Below, in pieces: positions 34,800-45,495 of a stretch of DNA of 64,000 nt. Within the stretch, counting starts at the first letter, position 1; each line of letters begins with the position of its first letter. Both the position numbers and the translations under genes were made by a program. This DNA is from Rosa chinensis (taxonomy: Eukaryota; Streptophyta; Magnoliopsida; Rosales; Rosaceae): the NCBI RefSeq assembly GCF_002994745.2, contig NC_037093.1, positions 45,860,384-45,924,383 of the forward strand, in the 5' to 3' direction. The notes beneath the pieces were generated by a model. It did not search any database. It had not been told where the DNA came from and worked only from the letters and a program-made list of their open reading frames with translations.

Positions 34800-35900
34800 T
34801 CGGAGATTTGGAGCCTTGTAGATCATTGGTGAGAATTTGTCTAAAAGTTAAGCCCCTTTTATAATTTGACTAATTGACATCTAAAATTTCTAATTATTGA
34901 TGAGCAAAAACCCATTCTAAAGCAAAACCCTAAACGGCAAACTGCATCACCGCCACACTCGATCCACTACAACACTACCATCATCATGTCATCTATCAAA
35001 CACGTAAAAGCTAGTTTTGCAACATCATTGGCTATTCCAAGCAATGAAAAATAATCAGTTCGTTTCAATTTCCTGCAAATTGTTAATCAAATTGAAGAAA
35101 GAATTTCTTGATAACTAACATTTATACTTGTAGCTATTATATTGTCATGAATTTCTTGAACAAACGAATTGATGGAGAAGAGAGTAGAAGAAAAGTTGGG
35201 AACAAGATTTTTCAATTTGATGTTCCACCTTCCACTCCTGCAAATGGTTAATAAATGAATTCGATTCGGTCTCCTATAAAATTGCTACAGTTTGCTTCAC
35301 TTGAAAATTGAGGTTTTGCATATTGAAGAGGTGAAGCAGCAAAGGTAAGGAAGCTGAGGGGAAAAAAAATGATGTTTGATTCATGATTAACTTGCCAAAT
35401 AGAAAAAAAAAAAAAAAAGGGTAGTTAGGGTAATTTATATATAAAAAAATTAAATTAAAGTAATGGAAAAATAGAGGTTGTGTGAATAGAGAAAATGAGT
35501 GTGTAAATAGCACCACCCTTCATTTATTATAGACACAAAAAGATATATCGATATGGAACAAATTCATATTCTTGATTCTTTTGTCCCTCTTTTTTCTGTG
35601 ATACCCACTTTTTGGATTGTTCGCGACTTTGCGGTATCCTAAAGGCTTCTTAGGCTCAGAGATTAATCCACTAGGGGCCCGAACGACTAATAGAACATTA
35701 CAGCTCCTCCCCTGTCCATGTTTTTTTGGTCCCTGCTCCTTTAAATTCATGAGGAAAAATGTACAGATTTAATTGAAGAAATCTGACGCTTTTGATGAAA
35801 ATTTTCATGTGTTCAAAGAAAAAGAGAAAGCAGAAAATTATTAAGATGATAAATTTATTCCAAATTGGATATAAAATTTAGTATGATCAAAGAAACCTTT
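34800..35900. other. Intergenic stretch with one SINE-like remnant
   Basis: No gene is supported. About 35600-35720 contains AAAGGCTTCTTAGGCTCAGA followed by GATTAATCC, resembling in reverse the 3' tail shared by the SINEs at 14887, 45245 and 60386, next to a T-run. The rest is AT-rich with A/T homopolymers (for example 35401-35417). Confidence 0.4.
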
Positions 35901-36780
35901 TCTTAAATAATCTAATCTGACCTAGCTCTATTAGGGTTTACTCGACGGCGATGGTCTTTGACAAAATTTTCAAACCTGATGAACAACGGTGATTCTTCGA
36001 CTACGATGGTGGGGATGTCCTCTTTTTGTTTGTCTGGTTGGTTTGTGGGCGAAGGTGGGGGATGCTCCCAGGCGTGCCCATCTGTTTTTTCCTTGCACTT
36101 TTCTTCTCGGTCCAATGGTCGTGCTAGATGTTGGACATTGGCTGTTCCTGGCGTCATCCCATTTAGGAGACAGTTTGGCGGTGGATGGATTTGATTGTGG
36201 AACCGACAGGGGTCGTTGGGGCTGGTATGGCGGCAAGACCTGATTTCGGGTGTTTAAGGCAGCTTCGGAGCGAGGAGCATGGTGGCGGATCGTGCTGAGG
36301 TTCCCTTGACAGTGCTTGCAGAGTTTCGGCCCTGGGCATGGGTTGCACTTGATAGAGACACCCGCGGTAGTGTTGGCTTATGTGGCTGGAGATTGGCGAT
36401 GAAGGAGGTCAAAGATGGCGTCCAATCTAATTGGGCAGCTTTGTCTTCCTACTGGGCAGACTATTTTTGGGGCTCCTTGCTTTGGGCTCTCCTAGCTAGG
36501 GCTTCACAGGGGTGGAGGTGAATGTGGGCTGACCTTTGAAGGTCTGACAGGTTGGGCTATCTGGGACTCCAACTGGACTGTGGGCTGCTTGATTTGGTCT
36601 ACACCTTTGGTGTGCGGTTGGTTGGATTGGGGTGTGGGCTTTCTAAAAGTTGGGTGTACTTTGAGTATGCTGGGTACTATTTGTTTTAGAATAAGATTTT
36701 GTATGTCCTAAAATCCGGCTCTTTCTGTTGACCCCATAAATGTGTGTCGTTTGATATTGCTTGCTGAATTATATAATCAG
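35900..36780 (+). other. G/T-rich segment of unknown origin
   Basis: About 35930-36680 is richer in G than its surroundings and opens with AGGGTTTACTCGACGGCGATGG, which looks like a leader. It has no long conserved frame on either strand. It ends in TGTATGTCC and AT-rich sequence like the 3' end of a transcript or a non-LTR retrotransposon remnant. I cannot assign it. Confidence 0.3.
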
Positions 36781-36794
36781 GCTGACCTCTTTAG

Positions 36795-36796
<2 letters not shown>

Positions 36797-36819
<23 letters not shown>
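36797..36819. repeat. TA dinucleotide repeat
   Basis: A run of about 11 TA units is followed by a T-run. A second TA run of about 17 units lies at 37097-37131. Confidence 0.9.
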
Positions 36820-36827
<8 letters not shown>

Positions 36828-37093
36828 TTTTTGATTTTTTCTGCAATAAATGAATTAGATTAAGAAGGATAGGTGAGCAAATCTGTAAGAAGGAAAAAGT
36901 CTGCTCACCTAAGGGACTGTGAGGGACAAGTGAATCTGATGGCTGAAAATAAATGCACAGTTTTAAGTTAAGAGAAGTTAAATGATTTCATATTTCAAAA
37001 TTGAAAAGAAAAGGCAAATTATGTCTAATCTCAGCCACTAATCTAGTGGACGAGAATTGGAATATAATTTTGACTATAATTTAGTAAGTCATT

Positions 37094-37096
<3 letters not shown>

Positions 37097-37131
<35 letters not shown>
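37097..37131. repeat. TA dinucleotide repeat
   Basis: A run of about 17 TA units upstream of the first MITE. Confidence 0.9.
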
Positions 37132-37134
<3 letters not shown>

Positions 37135-37309
37135 CGGTTAGTTAAAAGAATAGATCTTGAAAGGTCTTGGGTGATGTGAATTTATTTCGTCTTGAGACCA
37201 CAAATTCTCATGACTGACTGTACGTCTCTCTCAAACTGATCTACTTAACGTATCAATATATTATATACCATATTCTCCACCATCCTGCGGCTCACGCCTC
37301 AAGGTGATG

Positions 37310-37512
37310 GTTTTCTTGGGATTCAAATTTGCTCACCACTTATATTTTGTGGTGATATCACCACCCTATTAAAACTTGCTACATCATATAGAATTAATTG
37401 AAATTATTTTTTAATAAAACATCATGATTAACCATAATTGTGTTTTATAACACATGCCAGTTTTGTATTGAGTGAAGTATTGGTGGTGAGCAAATTTGAA
37501 TCCGTTTTCTTG
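37310..37512. mobile_element. MITE with 21-bp terminal repeats and 9-bp target duplication
   Basis: The element (37319-37503, 185 bp) begins GGATTCAAATTTGCTCACCA and ends with its inverse. GTTTTCTTG flanks it on both sides (37310-37318 and 37504-37512). Nine-base duplications are typical of Mutator-superfamily MITEs. It has no coding capacity. Confidence 0.95.
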
Positions 37513-37739
37513 GACACTTCATAATGATAATGAAGTGAAGTCTAGCTCTAGTGGGTACTCTTATTATTTAACAAGCAGTGACAGAATCTTACCAAGTTGT
37601 GGGTCTCAGTTGAATTCCAAACACCAAGCTAGAGAACCTATGTGCAAGCAATGAATCAGATGCATGACTAAGAGTAGAAGCCAAGGATAAGGTATTTCCC
37701 TTTAACATTGAACTTAATCAAGTTCATTAATATTGATTA

Positions 37740-38187
37740 AATTCATTAGGGTTATTATCACAAATGATACCTGAACTTATCCTCTATTTTATCGATGGTA
37801 TCTGAACTTCAATTTTGATCACAACCAGTACCTGAACTTTTCGATTTTATTTTAAATGGTACCTAAGGCCACTTTCGGTCACTATTCAGACCAAAAAAAG
37901 CCAAATCTAAGAAAACAAAAAATAAAAAAAATAAGTTCAAGGCAAGTCTATTACCAAAAAATCATCACTATATATGATCGCAACCCTCGAAATCATCAAA
38001 AATCATCACTATGATCGCCTCTCATGTCGTTTTTAGTCGGAATAGTGACCGGAGGTGGCTCTAGGTACCATTTAAAATGAAATCGAAAAGTTCGGGTACT
38101 GGTTGTGATCAAAATTGAAGTTCAGGTACTATCGATAAGATTGAGGTATAATTCAGGTACTATTTGTGATAATAACCCAATTCATTA
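37740..38187. mobile_element. MITE with ~150-bp terminal repeats and 9-bp target duplication, just upstream of the lipoxygenase gene
   Basis: The element (37749-38178, 430 bp) begins GGGTTATTATCACAAATGAT and its last ~150 bp are the inverse of its first. AATTCATTA flanks it at 37740-37748 and 38179-38187. The 9-bp duplication and long terminal repeats place it with Mutator-like MITEs. It ends 105 bp before the lipoxygenase ATG, so it may contribute promoter or leader sequence. Confidence 0.95.
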
Positions 38188-38282
38188 ATATTGTATAACA
38201 CAATCGCTGTTCGATAATTAGCATAAATTCAATCGCCAAAGTTGAATTTAGAAGTTGCTCTTTCCATGCAAGGCAGCCAAAA

Positions 38283-41200
38283 ATGCAACACCAGCAGCAC
38301 CACCAGGGTCGATCTAGCCTGCGAGATTGCTCGAGTACTTCTAGCCCACAAAGCAGACATAACATCATCAAAGGAGAAATCATCATTGTCCAAAGTGATA
38401 AAAAATCAGGTTCGGGGAGATCAGCTTCTATTCGGATTTATAGCTGTACAGAAGTCGATCCAAGTAAGTTCAGTCACGAATAACTAGCGTTGTTTCATTG
38501 AAAGCCTAATGAGATTTGAATAACTGACCAATACTTTTCTCTTCTGTGTTTTGCTTCAACAGAAACTGGAAAAGGAAAGTTGAGTGAGCAAGCATACCTC
38601 AAACGTGGAAAAACCAAAACAAGTTGTGGTGAAAGAACTACAACATATGATGTCAAGTTCCATGTTGAGCCAAACTTCGGGACTCCAGGAGCTCTGGTCA
38701 TAAGAAACCCAAAGAACAACAGATTCTTCCTCAAATATGCAGCTGTCCAAATTCAGAACAGTCAGATCATCCAGTTCGACTGTTACTCATGGGTATACTC
38801 ATTCAAAAAGACCAAGAATTTTGATCGGATTTTCTTCTCAAACACTGTAAGTATACTGAATACTAGTTCTGCCTGATTTATTTGATGCAAGAACTTAAGA
38901 ATGAAATTTAGCAACACAGCTTGGTCGTGTCATCACAGAAATATCTTCCAAGCCAAACACCCCAAGCTCTCATGAAACTGAGAAAGGAAGAACTTGGTAG
39001 CTTGAGAGGAAATGGAAGTGGGGAGAGGAAAGAATGGGATCGAATTTACGACTATGACTACTACAGTGATCTTGGTGATCCTGATAAAGGTCCAGAACAC
39101 AAGAGACCTGTCTTGGGTGGGTCTGCATTACTTCCCTATCCTCGCAGAGGAAGAACTGGTCGCCCTTCTAGCAATGCAGGTATATACAGTACATCTTTTA
39201 AAGTTTTTATGACAACAAAATCATGTCCACAATTGGATATTAGTTTTTCCTTTTATATACAATAAAAGTTCTACACACTCAATTCCTCTGCAAACATGAT
39301 CATGTAAGATCCTTTGACTGAGAGCCGGCCATGTACCACTAACCTGGATATATATGTTCCCCCGGATGAGAGGTTCAGCCCCAAGAAAAAATCTGAGTTC
39401 ATATCCAATTCAATCCAGGCAGCTCTGCATTTCCTGATCCTTGAGGGAAAGGGTTCCAATCATCTTGAGTCATTTGATGAGATACATGCCATGTTTTCTG
39501 CAAACGAGAGCCTAGTGATTGAGGGGTCGCTCAAAGAGAAACTGAAAGCTATGGTACCAAACGAGCTTTATAAAGATACTACACATGCAATCAAGAAAAC
39601 CTTGAAATTTCCACTTCCTCAAATACTAGCAGGTGACACATCTGATTATTACGCCTCTGCAGCTTGTATGAAGATGGTTCATTTCACATTTACAATTGTT
39701 GTCCTCCACTTTCCAGAAAATGAATTTGCATGGAAGGATGATGAAGAGTTTGGGCGCCAAATGCTTGCAGGAGTTAATCCAGCACGAATACAATCCCTGG
39801 AGGTGCTATTTAACCATTTGAACTAGGGCAGAAGGGCATGGCTACTAGTTTATCCAACTGATTAACCAAAAAATGTTGCACTAATCACTTGTATAACTTT
39901 GACTTGCAGGTATTTCCACCGCAAAGCAAAGATGGAGCTGTGAGCTCAATAAAGTCATCACACATAGAGCACAACCTTGATGGCCTAACTGTTGCCCAGG
40001 TAAAAACCAAATAAAACACACCAGCAGAACATCATCCATCTTGCCTGATTTGCCTCCCAAATTGAAAAGTTGGTATATCATCAATCAACACAGCCAAGCT
40101 GTAAAGTCTACAAATATTGTATTCCAGAGCAAATGCATTTTCTTGGCAATATTATTCTTTTCTTTCTGATTTTCATAAAATTCACAGGCAATGAACTACT
40201 GGAGGATACTCATCTTGGATCACCATGACTATCTCATGCCCTTCTTGAGCAGAATCAACACAAACGACGTTTGTATCTATGCAACCCGCACACTACTTTT
40301 TTTGAAGAGTGATTCCACGCTAAGGCCACTAGCAATTGAACTTAGTTTGCCAGGCTCACCTAGAGGTAATGAAATCAATCGGGTACTTGTTCCAGCTAGT
40401 CAGGGTGAAGCAGCAGCACTGTGGCACTATGCTAAGGCTCATGTTGCAGTTAATGACTCTGTTTATCATCAACTGGTCAGTCATTGGTGAGTTAAACAGT
40501 TTCTTGAACCCAAAATAATGCACGTTCGTTCTCATTGTTCATTGAATTCCCACCGCAAGGACCTGATCATGCTACGCTATTTAGGTTGCATACACATGCA
40601 GTGGTCGAGCCGTTCATCATTGCTACTAGAAGACAGCTAAGTTTGATGCATCCAATCCATTGGCTACTAGATCCTCATTTCAAAGACACCATGCACGCGA
40701 ATGCACTGGCTCGGAGCAAACTCATTAACTCTGGAGGAATCTTTGAGAAGATATTGTTTTCGGCTGAAATATCCATGCAGCTATCAGCTGAGCTATACAA
40801 GGAGTGGAGATTTGATGAGCAAGCCCTTCCTGCTGATCTACTTAAAAGGTATTTCATATTAGACGGTGGGACAGAACTGGGAAAATGTACTACGTACTAG
40901 GAATTTTCACAAACTCATATATTATGATTTATGAACTCATTCCTTTTGAAAACACTTTTCAGAGGTATGGCCCTACAAGACCCTGATCCAGATAACCCTA
41001 CTGGGATTCAGCTTCTGTTCCAGGACTATCCCTATGGTGCAGATGGACTTGAGATATGGACAGCCGTCCAGGCATGGGTTACAGATTTTTGCATGCTCTT
41101 CTATGCTGATGATGCTTCTGTAAGATCTGATGAAGAAGTCCAAGCATGGTGGTCAGAAATTCGAAATGTTGGCCATGGTGATAAGCGGAATGAGACATGG

Positions 41201-41737
41201 TGGTATCAAATGACATCACGGAAGGACCTAATCCAAGCTTTGACAACTTTGATATGGATTGCATCTGCCCTTCATGCTTCAGTGAACTTTGGGCAATATG
41301 CATATAATGGTTATCCTCTAAATCGTACCACACTATGCCGAAGGTTCATTCCACAGGAAGGAACATTTGAGTATGCTGAGTTCTTAGGGGATCCAGACAA
41401 ATACTATCTCAACATGTTGCCTGAAAGAGATAAGATGATCTTGGGTATAGCAATAGCAGAGGTACTCTCAAAACACACATCTGATGAAGTGTATTTGGGC
41501 CAGAGGTTATCACCATTATCAATAAAGAATGAAGAGATTGGCCTGAAGTTTGAAAAGTTCAACAGAGAACTTCGAAATATAGAGAAAAGAATTGAGGACA
41601 AGAATGCCGATGCCAAGCTTAAAAACAGACAGGGCTGTGCCAAGATGCCTTACATGCTTTTGTACCCTGATACCTCCAATGTTGAATCCAAGGGGGGCAG
41701 CACGGGGAAGGGGATTCCTAATAGTATATCCATTTGA
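38283..41737 (+). CDS. Lipoxygenase (PLAT plus lipoxygenase domains)
   Basis: It catalyses dioxygenation of linoleic and linolenic acid, the entry to oxylipin synthesis. Nine exons: 38283-38463, 38563-38846, 38939-39179, 39309-39632, 39717-39802, 39910-39999, 40188-40486, 40585-40848 and 40963-41737. They join to 847 residues with no stop. A PLAT/LH2 domain occupies about residues 30-160 ([25 protein letters not shown]). The catalytic domain has [37 protein letters not shown] and HNLDGLTV. Iron ligands are the two histidines of HQLVSHW, His and Asn of HASVNFGQ, and the C-terminal isoleucine of GIPNSISI. No chloroplast transit peptide is evident, favouring a cytosolic 9-LOX-like enzyme. The site where 9-LOXs have Thr-Val reads EKILF (Ile-Leu), so regiospecificity is uncertain. 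The N-terminus before the PLAT domain is short and Gln/Ser-rich. Intron five (39633-39716) is in frame and without stops. Confidence 0.93.
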
Positions 41738-42103
41738 GATGTTTCGTAGTACACATGATATGCAACTTTTTAAGCACAGAAGGAATAACACAAATGTAAT
41801 TTACATGACAGGAAAACCTCTATATATATGTTCAGGGCATTCCTCCGCACATATTGCTGAAAAAGACAAAAGAAGTATATGTACTGAAAGATAATAATGG
41901 AATTAACAACATATGGAGTACAGAGAATGAGCAGCAAGCTGAAGGCACCATACCAACACTGCAGAAACGAAGGTGCTCCGAGGCATGACTTAGACATTAA
42001 GCTTTCTAGATTGCCCGCGGGAAGATTGTGAATTTGTGATCCATAGATGAAATGATCAAGAAAACTGAAGGATTAAACTTGATTAGCATGGTCTGCTTTA
42101 TCC
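41738..42103. other. Convergent 3' flanks of lipoxygenase and FAD-oxidoreductase genes
   Basis: 366 bp separate the two stop codons. No further gene is seen; the sequence should hold both 3' untranslated regions. I see no strong terminator-like signal beyond AT-rich stretches. Confidence 0.6.
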
Positions 42104-45007
42104 TCAACATCGACCATGAGCAGCAAAAGGTGCAGAACTAATCTTCTCAGCATTGCCTAGCACCATATCTGCAAGCATTTCAGCAGTTCCTAGAGACTGA
42201 AAATGGACCAAATGGTGGATGATTCTTCCGTTAAATGAAATACAAGTAACAGAACCAGTAATGACTAGACATATGCAAAATCTGTGGGAACTTGGTGCTA
42301 GGAAATATATTTTAAATCTATGGAACGAATCCCACAGATAATTGAGCACTAAAAATACTTCTCTTATTTTGTGAAGTATTTTTTCTGTATTACTTGGGCT
42401 TAATTTTCCAAGTTTCAGTTCCAGACTCTGCTTTTGCCTGTTCTCCCCCAGTTTAGACCAGTTTTATAAGTGTCAATTACAATTAGGACCCACTCTATAC
42501 ATAAATTATTCGTCATCGTCCACTCAACTTTAGCCCAGCATGACATGCAAAAATGTTGTAGCAAGCCAGAATCTTGGGAATATCTTTGTCGTTAAATTTA
42601 TATATAATCAGCAGAATCACAATGTATGAGTATTACCGTAGAAAGTCCATTCCCTTCATGCCCAGTGGCAAGGAACAAGTTTGGCAAACCTGGCACAGGC
42701 CCAATCACAGGCTTCCCATCAGGCACTGAAATAGTAAGGTTATTTCAGTAATCAATTTCACAGCCAGACTTTTGAGAACTAGTATAAATTTGAAATTGCT
42801 ATTGTTCACTTTCAAAAGGTTCTAAGAGATATCAGGATTCAGGACTTACTGTAAGGTCGTAATCCTACTCTCACTTCTCTGCTCTTACTGATATCTGAAA
42901 GGGGCTTCTCTCTTAATTTTGGAAAGAATTCTCCAGCTCGGTCCCATATACGACTGATGATGGTTTCTTCCACTTCAGTGCTGAACCCAGCAAATTGGCG
43001 GCTGCTCCCTATAGCAAAATATATGAAAAGAACCGGTAGTGAGACACTCTTGGATTTGTAAAATATATGAAAAGTGAGGCTTGTCATATAGCAATGTGAT
43101 ATGTAAAGCTTTCTAGAGACTTGCTATATTAGTTAGATACATGTATTAGTTAATTAGCATGAAACCACAATCTAGTCTGAATCTGAGATCTTGAGAGAGA
43201 AACTTATACTTATGTTTCATGTTCTCTGAAGAAAAGAACAAAACACGAGTCATGATTGTAAAATTTTACCGAGAACAATGTTCCCTACTGTATCCATAGT
43301 GGCTGTCATTGAAACAGACAAGCTCTGATCAAGCAAGCTGGGAGCCAACATGTTAGGAAGCTGAACTGTAGTTTGATGATCAACATATCCCACCTCCATC
43401 AGACCATGATTGAGTTGAAAGGAATTAAAATTCTCAAGCACTAGAAGGTGACCCTGCCATAAAGATTAAGTATTAGGCCGGTGTTAACATAAAAGCTAGA
43501 AAAATAAAGCTACTCATTCAGAAGGTGAGAGAGCTTAAAACTTGAGAAATCCTTAATCAAAGAAACAATAATGACATCATGCCTCTGGAAAAGAAACCAT
43601 AGTATCATAATATATCCAAGAACAAGTCCGCTCATATTTTAATCAGATTCTGCATCAAAAAACCAAATTACCTTCCGTGGTTTCACAGGGACGTCCACTA
43701 CAATTTCTGATTCTCTAATCAGGTCCTGCATCAATGATCCACTCCAACAACCAGCTGCCACCACAATGGCCTTTCTACAGTGTAAGATAGACCTGGAAGT
43801 CTTAATAGCCTCAACCTCCCCACTGCCACCAGATCTGAGCATATGAAGAATTATAATGGCATTAGCTTAACAATTTACCCCACCTATAAAAACCAAAATT
43901 TCCAACTTTGTCCCAGGAAAGTATGATTGCAGACCTCAGTAAACTCATCACTGGATCGTTATAAAACTCCGCATATCTACCCTCTGATGAATAAAGCCTA
44001 TTTCCCTACACAAGCATACAAACACACTAGTGAAAAATCATTAATTCACCAATTGTGCTAACAATAAAGGTTCTAGGTGACCCAAACGACAACCTAACTA
44101 GCTTTTTCTCAGAAATAGAAAAATAACCTTTTCAAGAAACTCCACGGCACGATGAGCATCCAGTTGGGAATCATCAGGCAGAAAAGCAGCCCCAGTATCT
44201 TTATCAACCTTCAATTCAGGTTCCTTAATACGCAAGTCAGTAGCCGACAAGTACTCTGATCTTACCCCAGCTTCACATTGCTGCTTCACCGTCCTTTTTA
44301 ACACCTCCAACTCCTCAGGAGTTCTACCAACCAGCAAACTTCCTATAAGAAATGACAGTACCACTTAAAACACACCCAAAACCAATAAAGCCACTTCCTT
44401 GAGTATATTTGTTCCCTTCAATTTCAACAATACCTGTTTTCTTCCAGCCCAAATGTTCTAGAGGGTCCAACCCCTGCTCAATTAGGCTCTCAGCCAATTC
44501 CTCCCAAAGCTTCTGGCTTCTCAGCCCCAGCTCCCAAAGGTCGCTGCTTGGTGTTTTGTGTGCCATCCATATATACCCCTGCCCTGAAAAAAGTCAACAT
44601 TTCATTTTCATCACAATTGACTCAAACAATTAATTTTCTAAGGAGAAAAAAAAGTTACCGGCGCCGGTGGCACCAGAGCAGGGGACAGCCTTGTCAATCA
44701 CGGCAACGGATAGGTCCGACCCGATCAGGAACTGCCGGGCTATGGTCAACCCGATTATTCCAGCTCCGATAATCAAAACATCGAACGTTTGGTGCGGTTC
44801 CGAGGCCGAAGAACTAGCGGGTTTGGGCCGGACGGGTCGGGTTCCGGAGGTGGACAAGGAAATCGGTTTGGATGTGAATTTGGAGCCGTAGAAGTTTGAT
44901 CGAGAGGCGAAGCAGCTGAAGGATTGGAACCGACTTCGTGAAGAAGAGAATACGGCGTCGTTTGAGAAAGGGTTTGGGTGTGAGAGACAGGTCGAAGCTG
45001 AAGCCAT
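42104..45007 (-). CDS. FAD-dependent oxidoreductase (DAO family), plastid-targeted
   Basis: Nine exons: 45007-44659, 44583-44434, 44342-44128, 44005-43935, 43834-43672, 43453-43270, 43008-42850, 42725-42637 and 42196-42104, giving 490 residues. The Ser-rich first ~60 residues look like a chloroplast transit peptide. The dinucleotide fold follows as VLIIGAGIIGLTIARQFL (Gly-X-Gly-X-X-Gly) and VAVIDKAVPCSGATGAG. Later DAO-family segments are AIVVAAGCWSGSL, DVPVKPRKGHLLVLENF and PDGKPVIGPVPGLPNLFLAT. The family oxidises amines of amino acids such as glycine, sarcosine or D-amino acids; the substrate here cannot be told. I chose the ATG at 45007 because the transit-like sequence begins there. The frame is open to an earlier ATG at 45127 that would add 40 residues. 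Confidence 0.92.
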
Positions 45008-45244
45008 TAGTGGTGCCTTCGATTGTTGACTTGCTTCTGTGAAAGATTGAAACTTTGAATACAGTTTGAACCTGGCGGCACGTTTCCTTTTCATAAACGA
45101 CTCGTCGTTGAATAATTTCAATTTCATTCTCACACTTCAATTGGAGTAATTTTCATAGTTTACGATACAAAAATTCGAATACATTACACCCCTACTCGAA
45201 TCTCTAACAATTCTATGTCATGTCGGTGAGCGGTCACCTACTAG

Positions 45245-45442
45245 TTTTTTGTTTTTTGTTTTTACTTTGTCAAGGGGAACTCAAAGGCTTCCTAGGCCCA
45301 AGATAAACCCCTTCGGCGCATGTGAAATGCTTCAACTGTACATTGCAGCACAGTGCCTGGCCACTTTTGACAGCTTCGAGATTCGAACCTAAATTGGGGA
45401 GCACCTACTAGTTAGTTAGCCTAACTAATACCGTGGAGGTCA
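45245..45442 (-). mobile_element. tRNA-derived SINE, reverse orientation
   Basis: Read on the minus strand, it has GGTGCTCCCC, a B box (GGTTCGAATCTC) and the same body as the SINE at 14887. It ends in GGGCCTAGGAAGCCTTTGAG and an A-rich tail (T-rich on the plus strand, 45245-45264). I could not identify target duplications, so the ends are approximate. It lies between the oxidoreductase promoter and the 3' end of the PARN-like gene. Confidence 0.85.
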
Positions 45443-45495
45443 TATTTTCAAATCTCACTGACATTAAGAGTGGGGTAGCGAGTTACACCGTCATA

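Noticed and set aside
39633..39716. Reading the lipoxygenase segment through 39633-39716 as coding, because it has no stop
   Set aside because: It starts with GT and ends with AG, interrupts the conserved PQILA/ENEFAW join, and removing it keeps phase. It is an intron.
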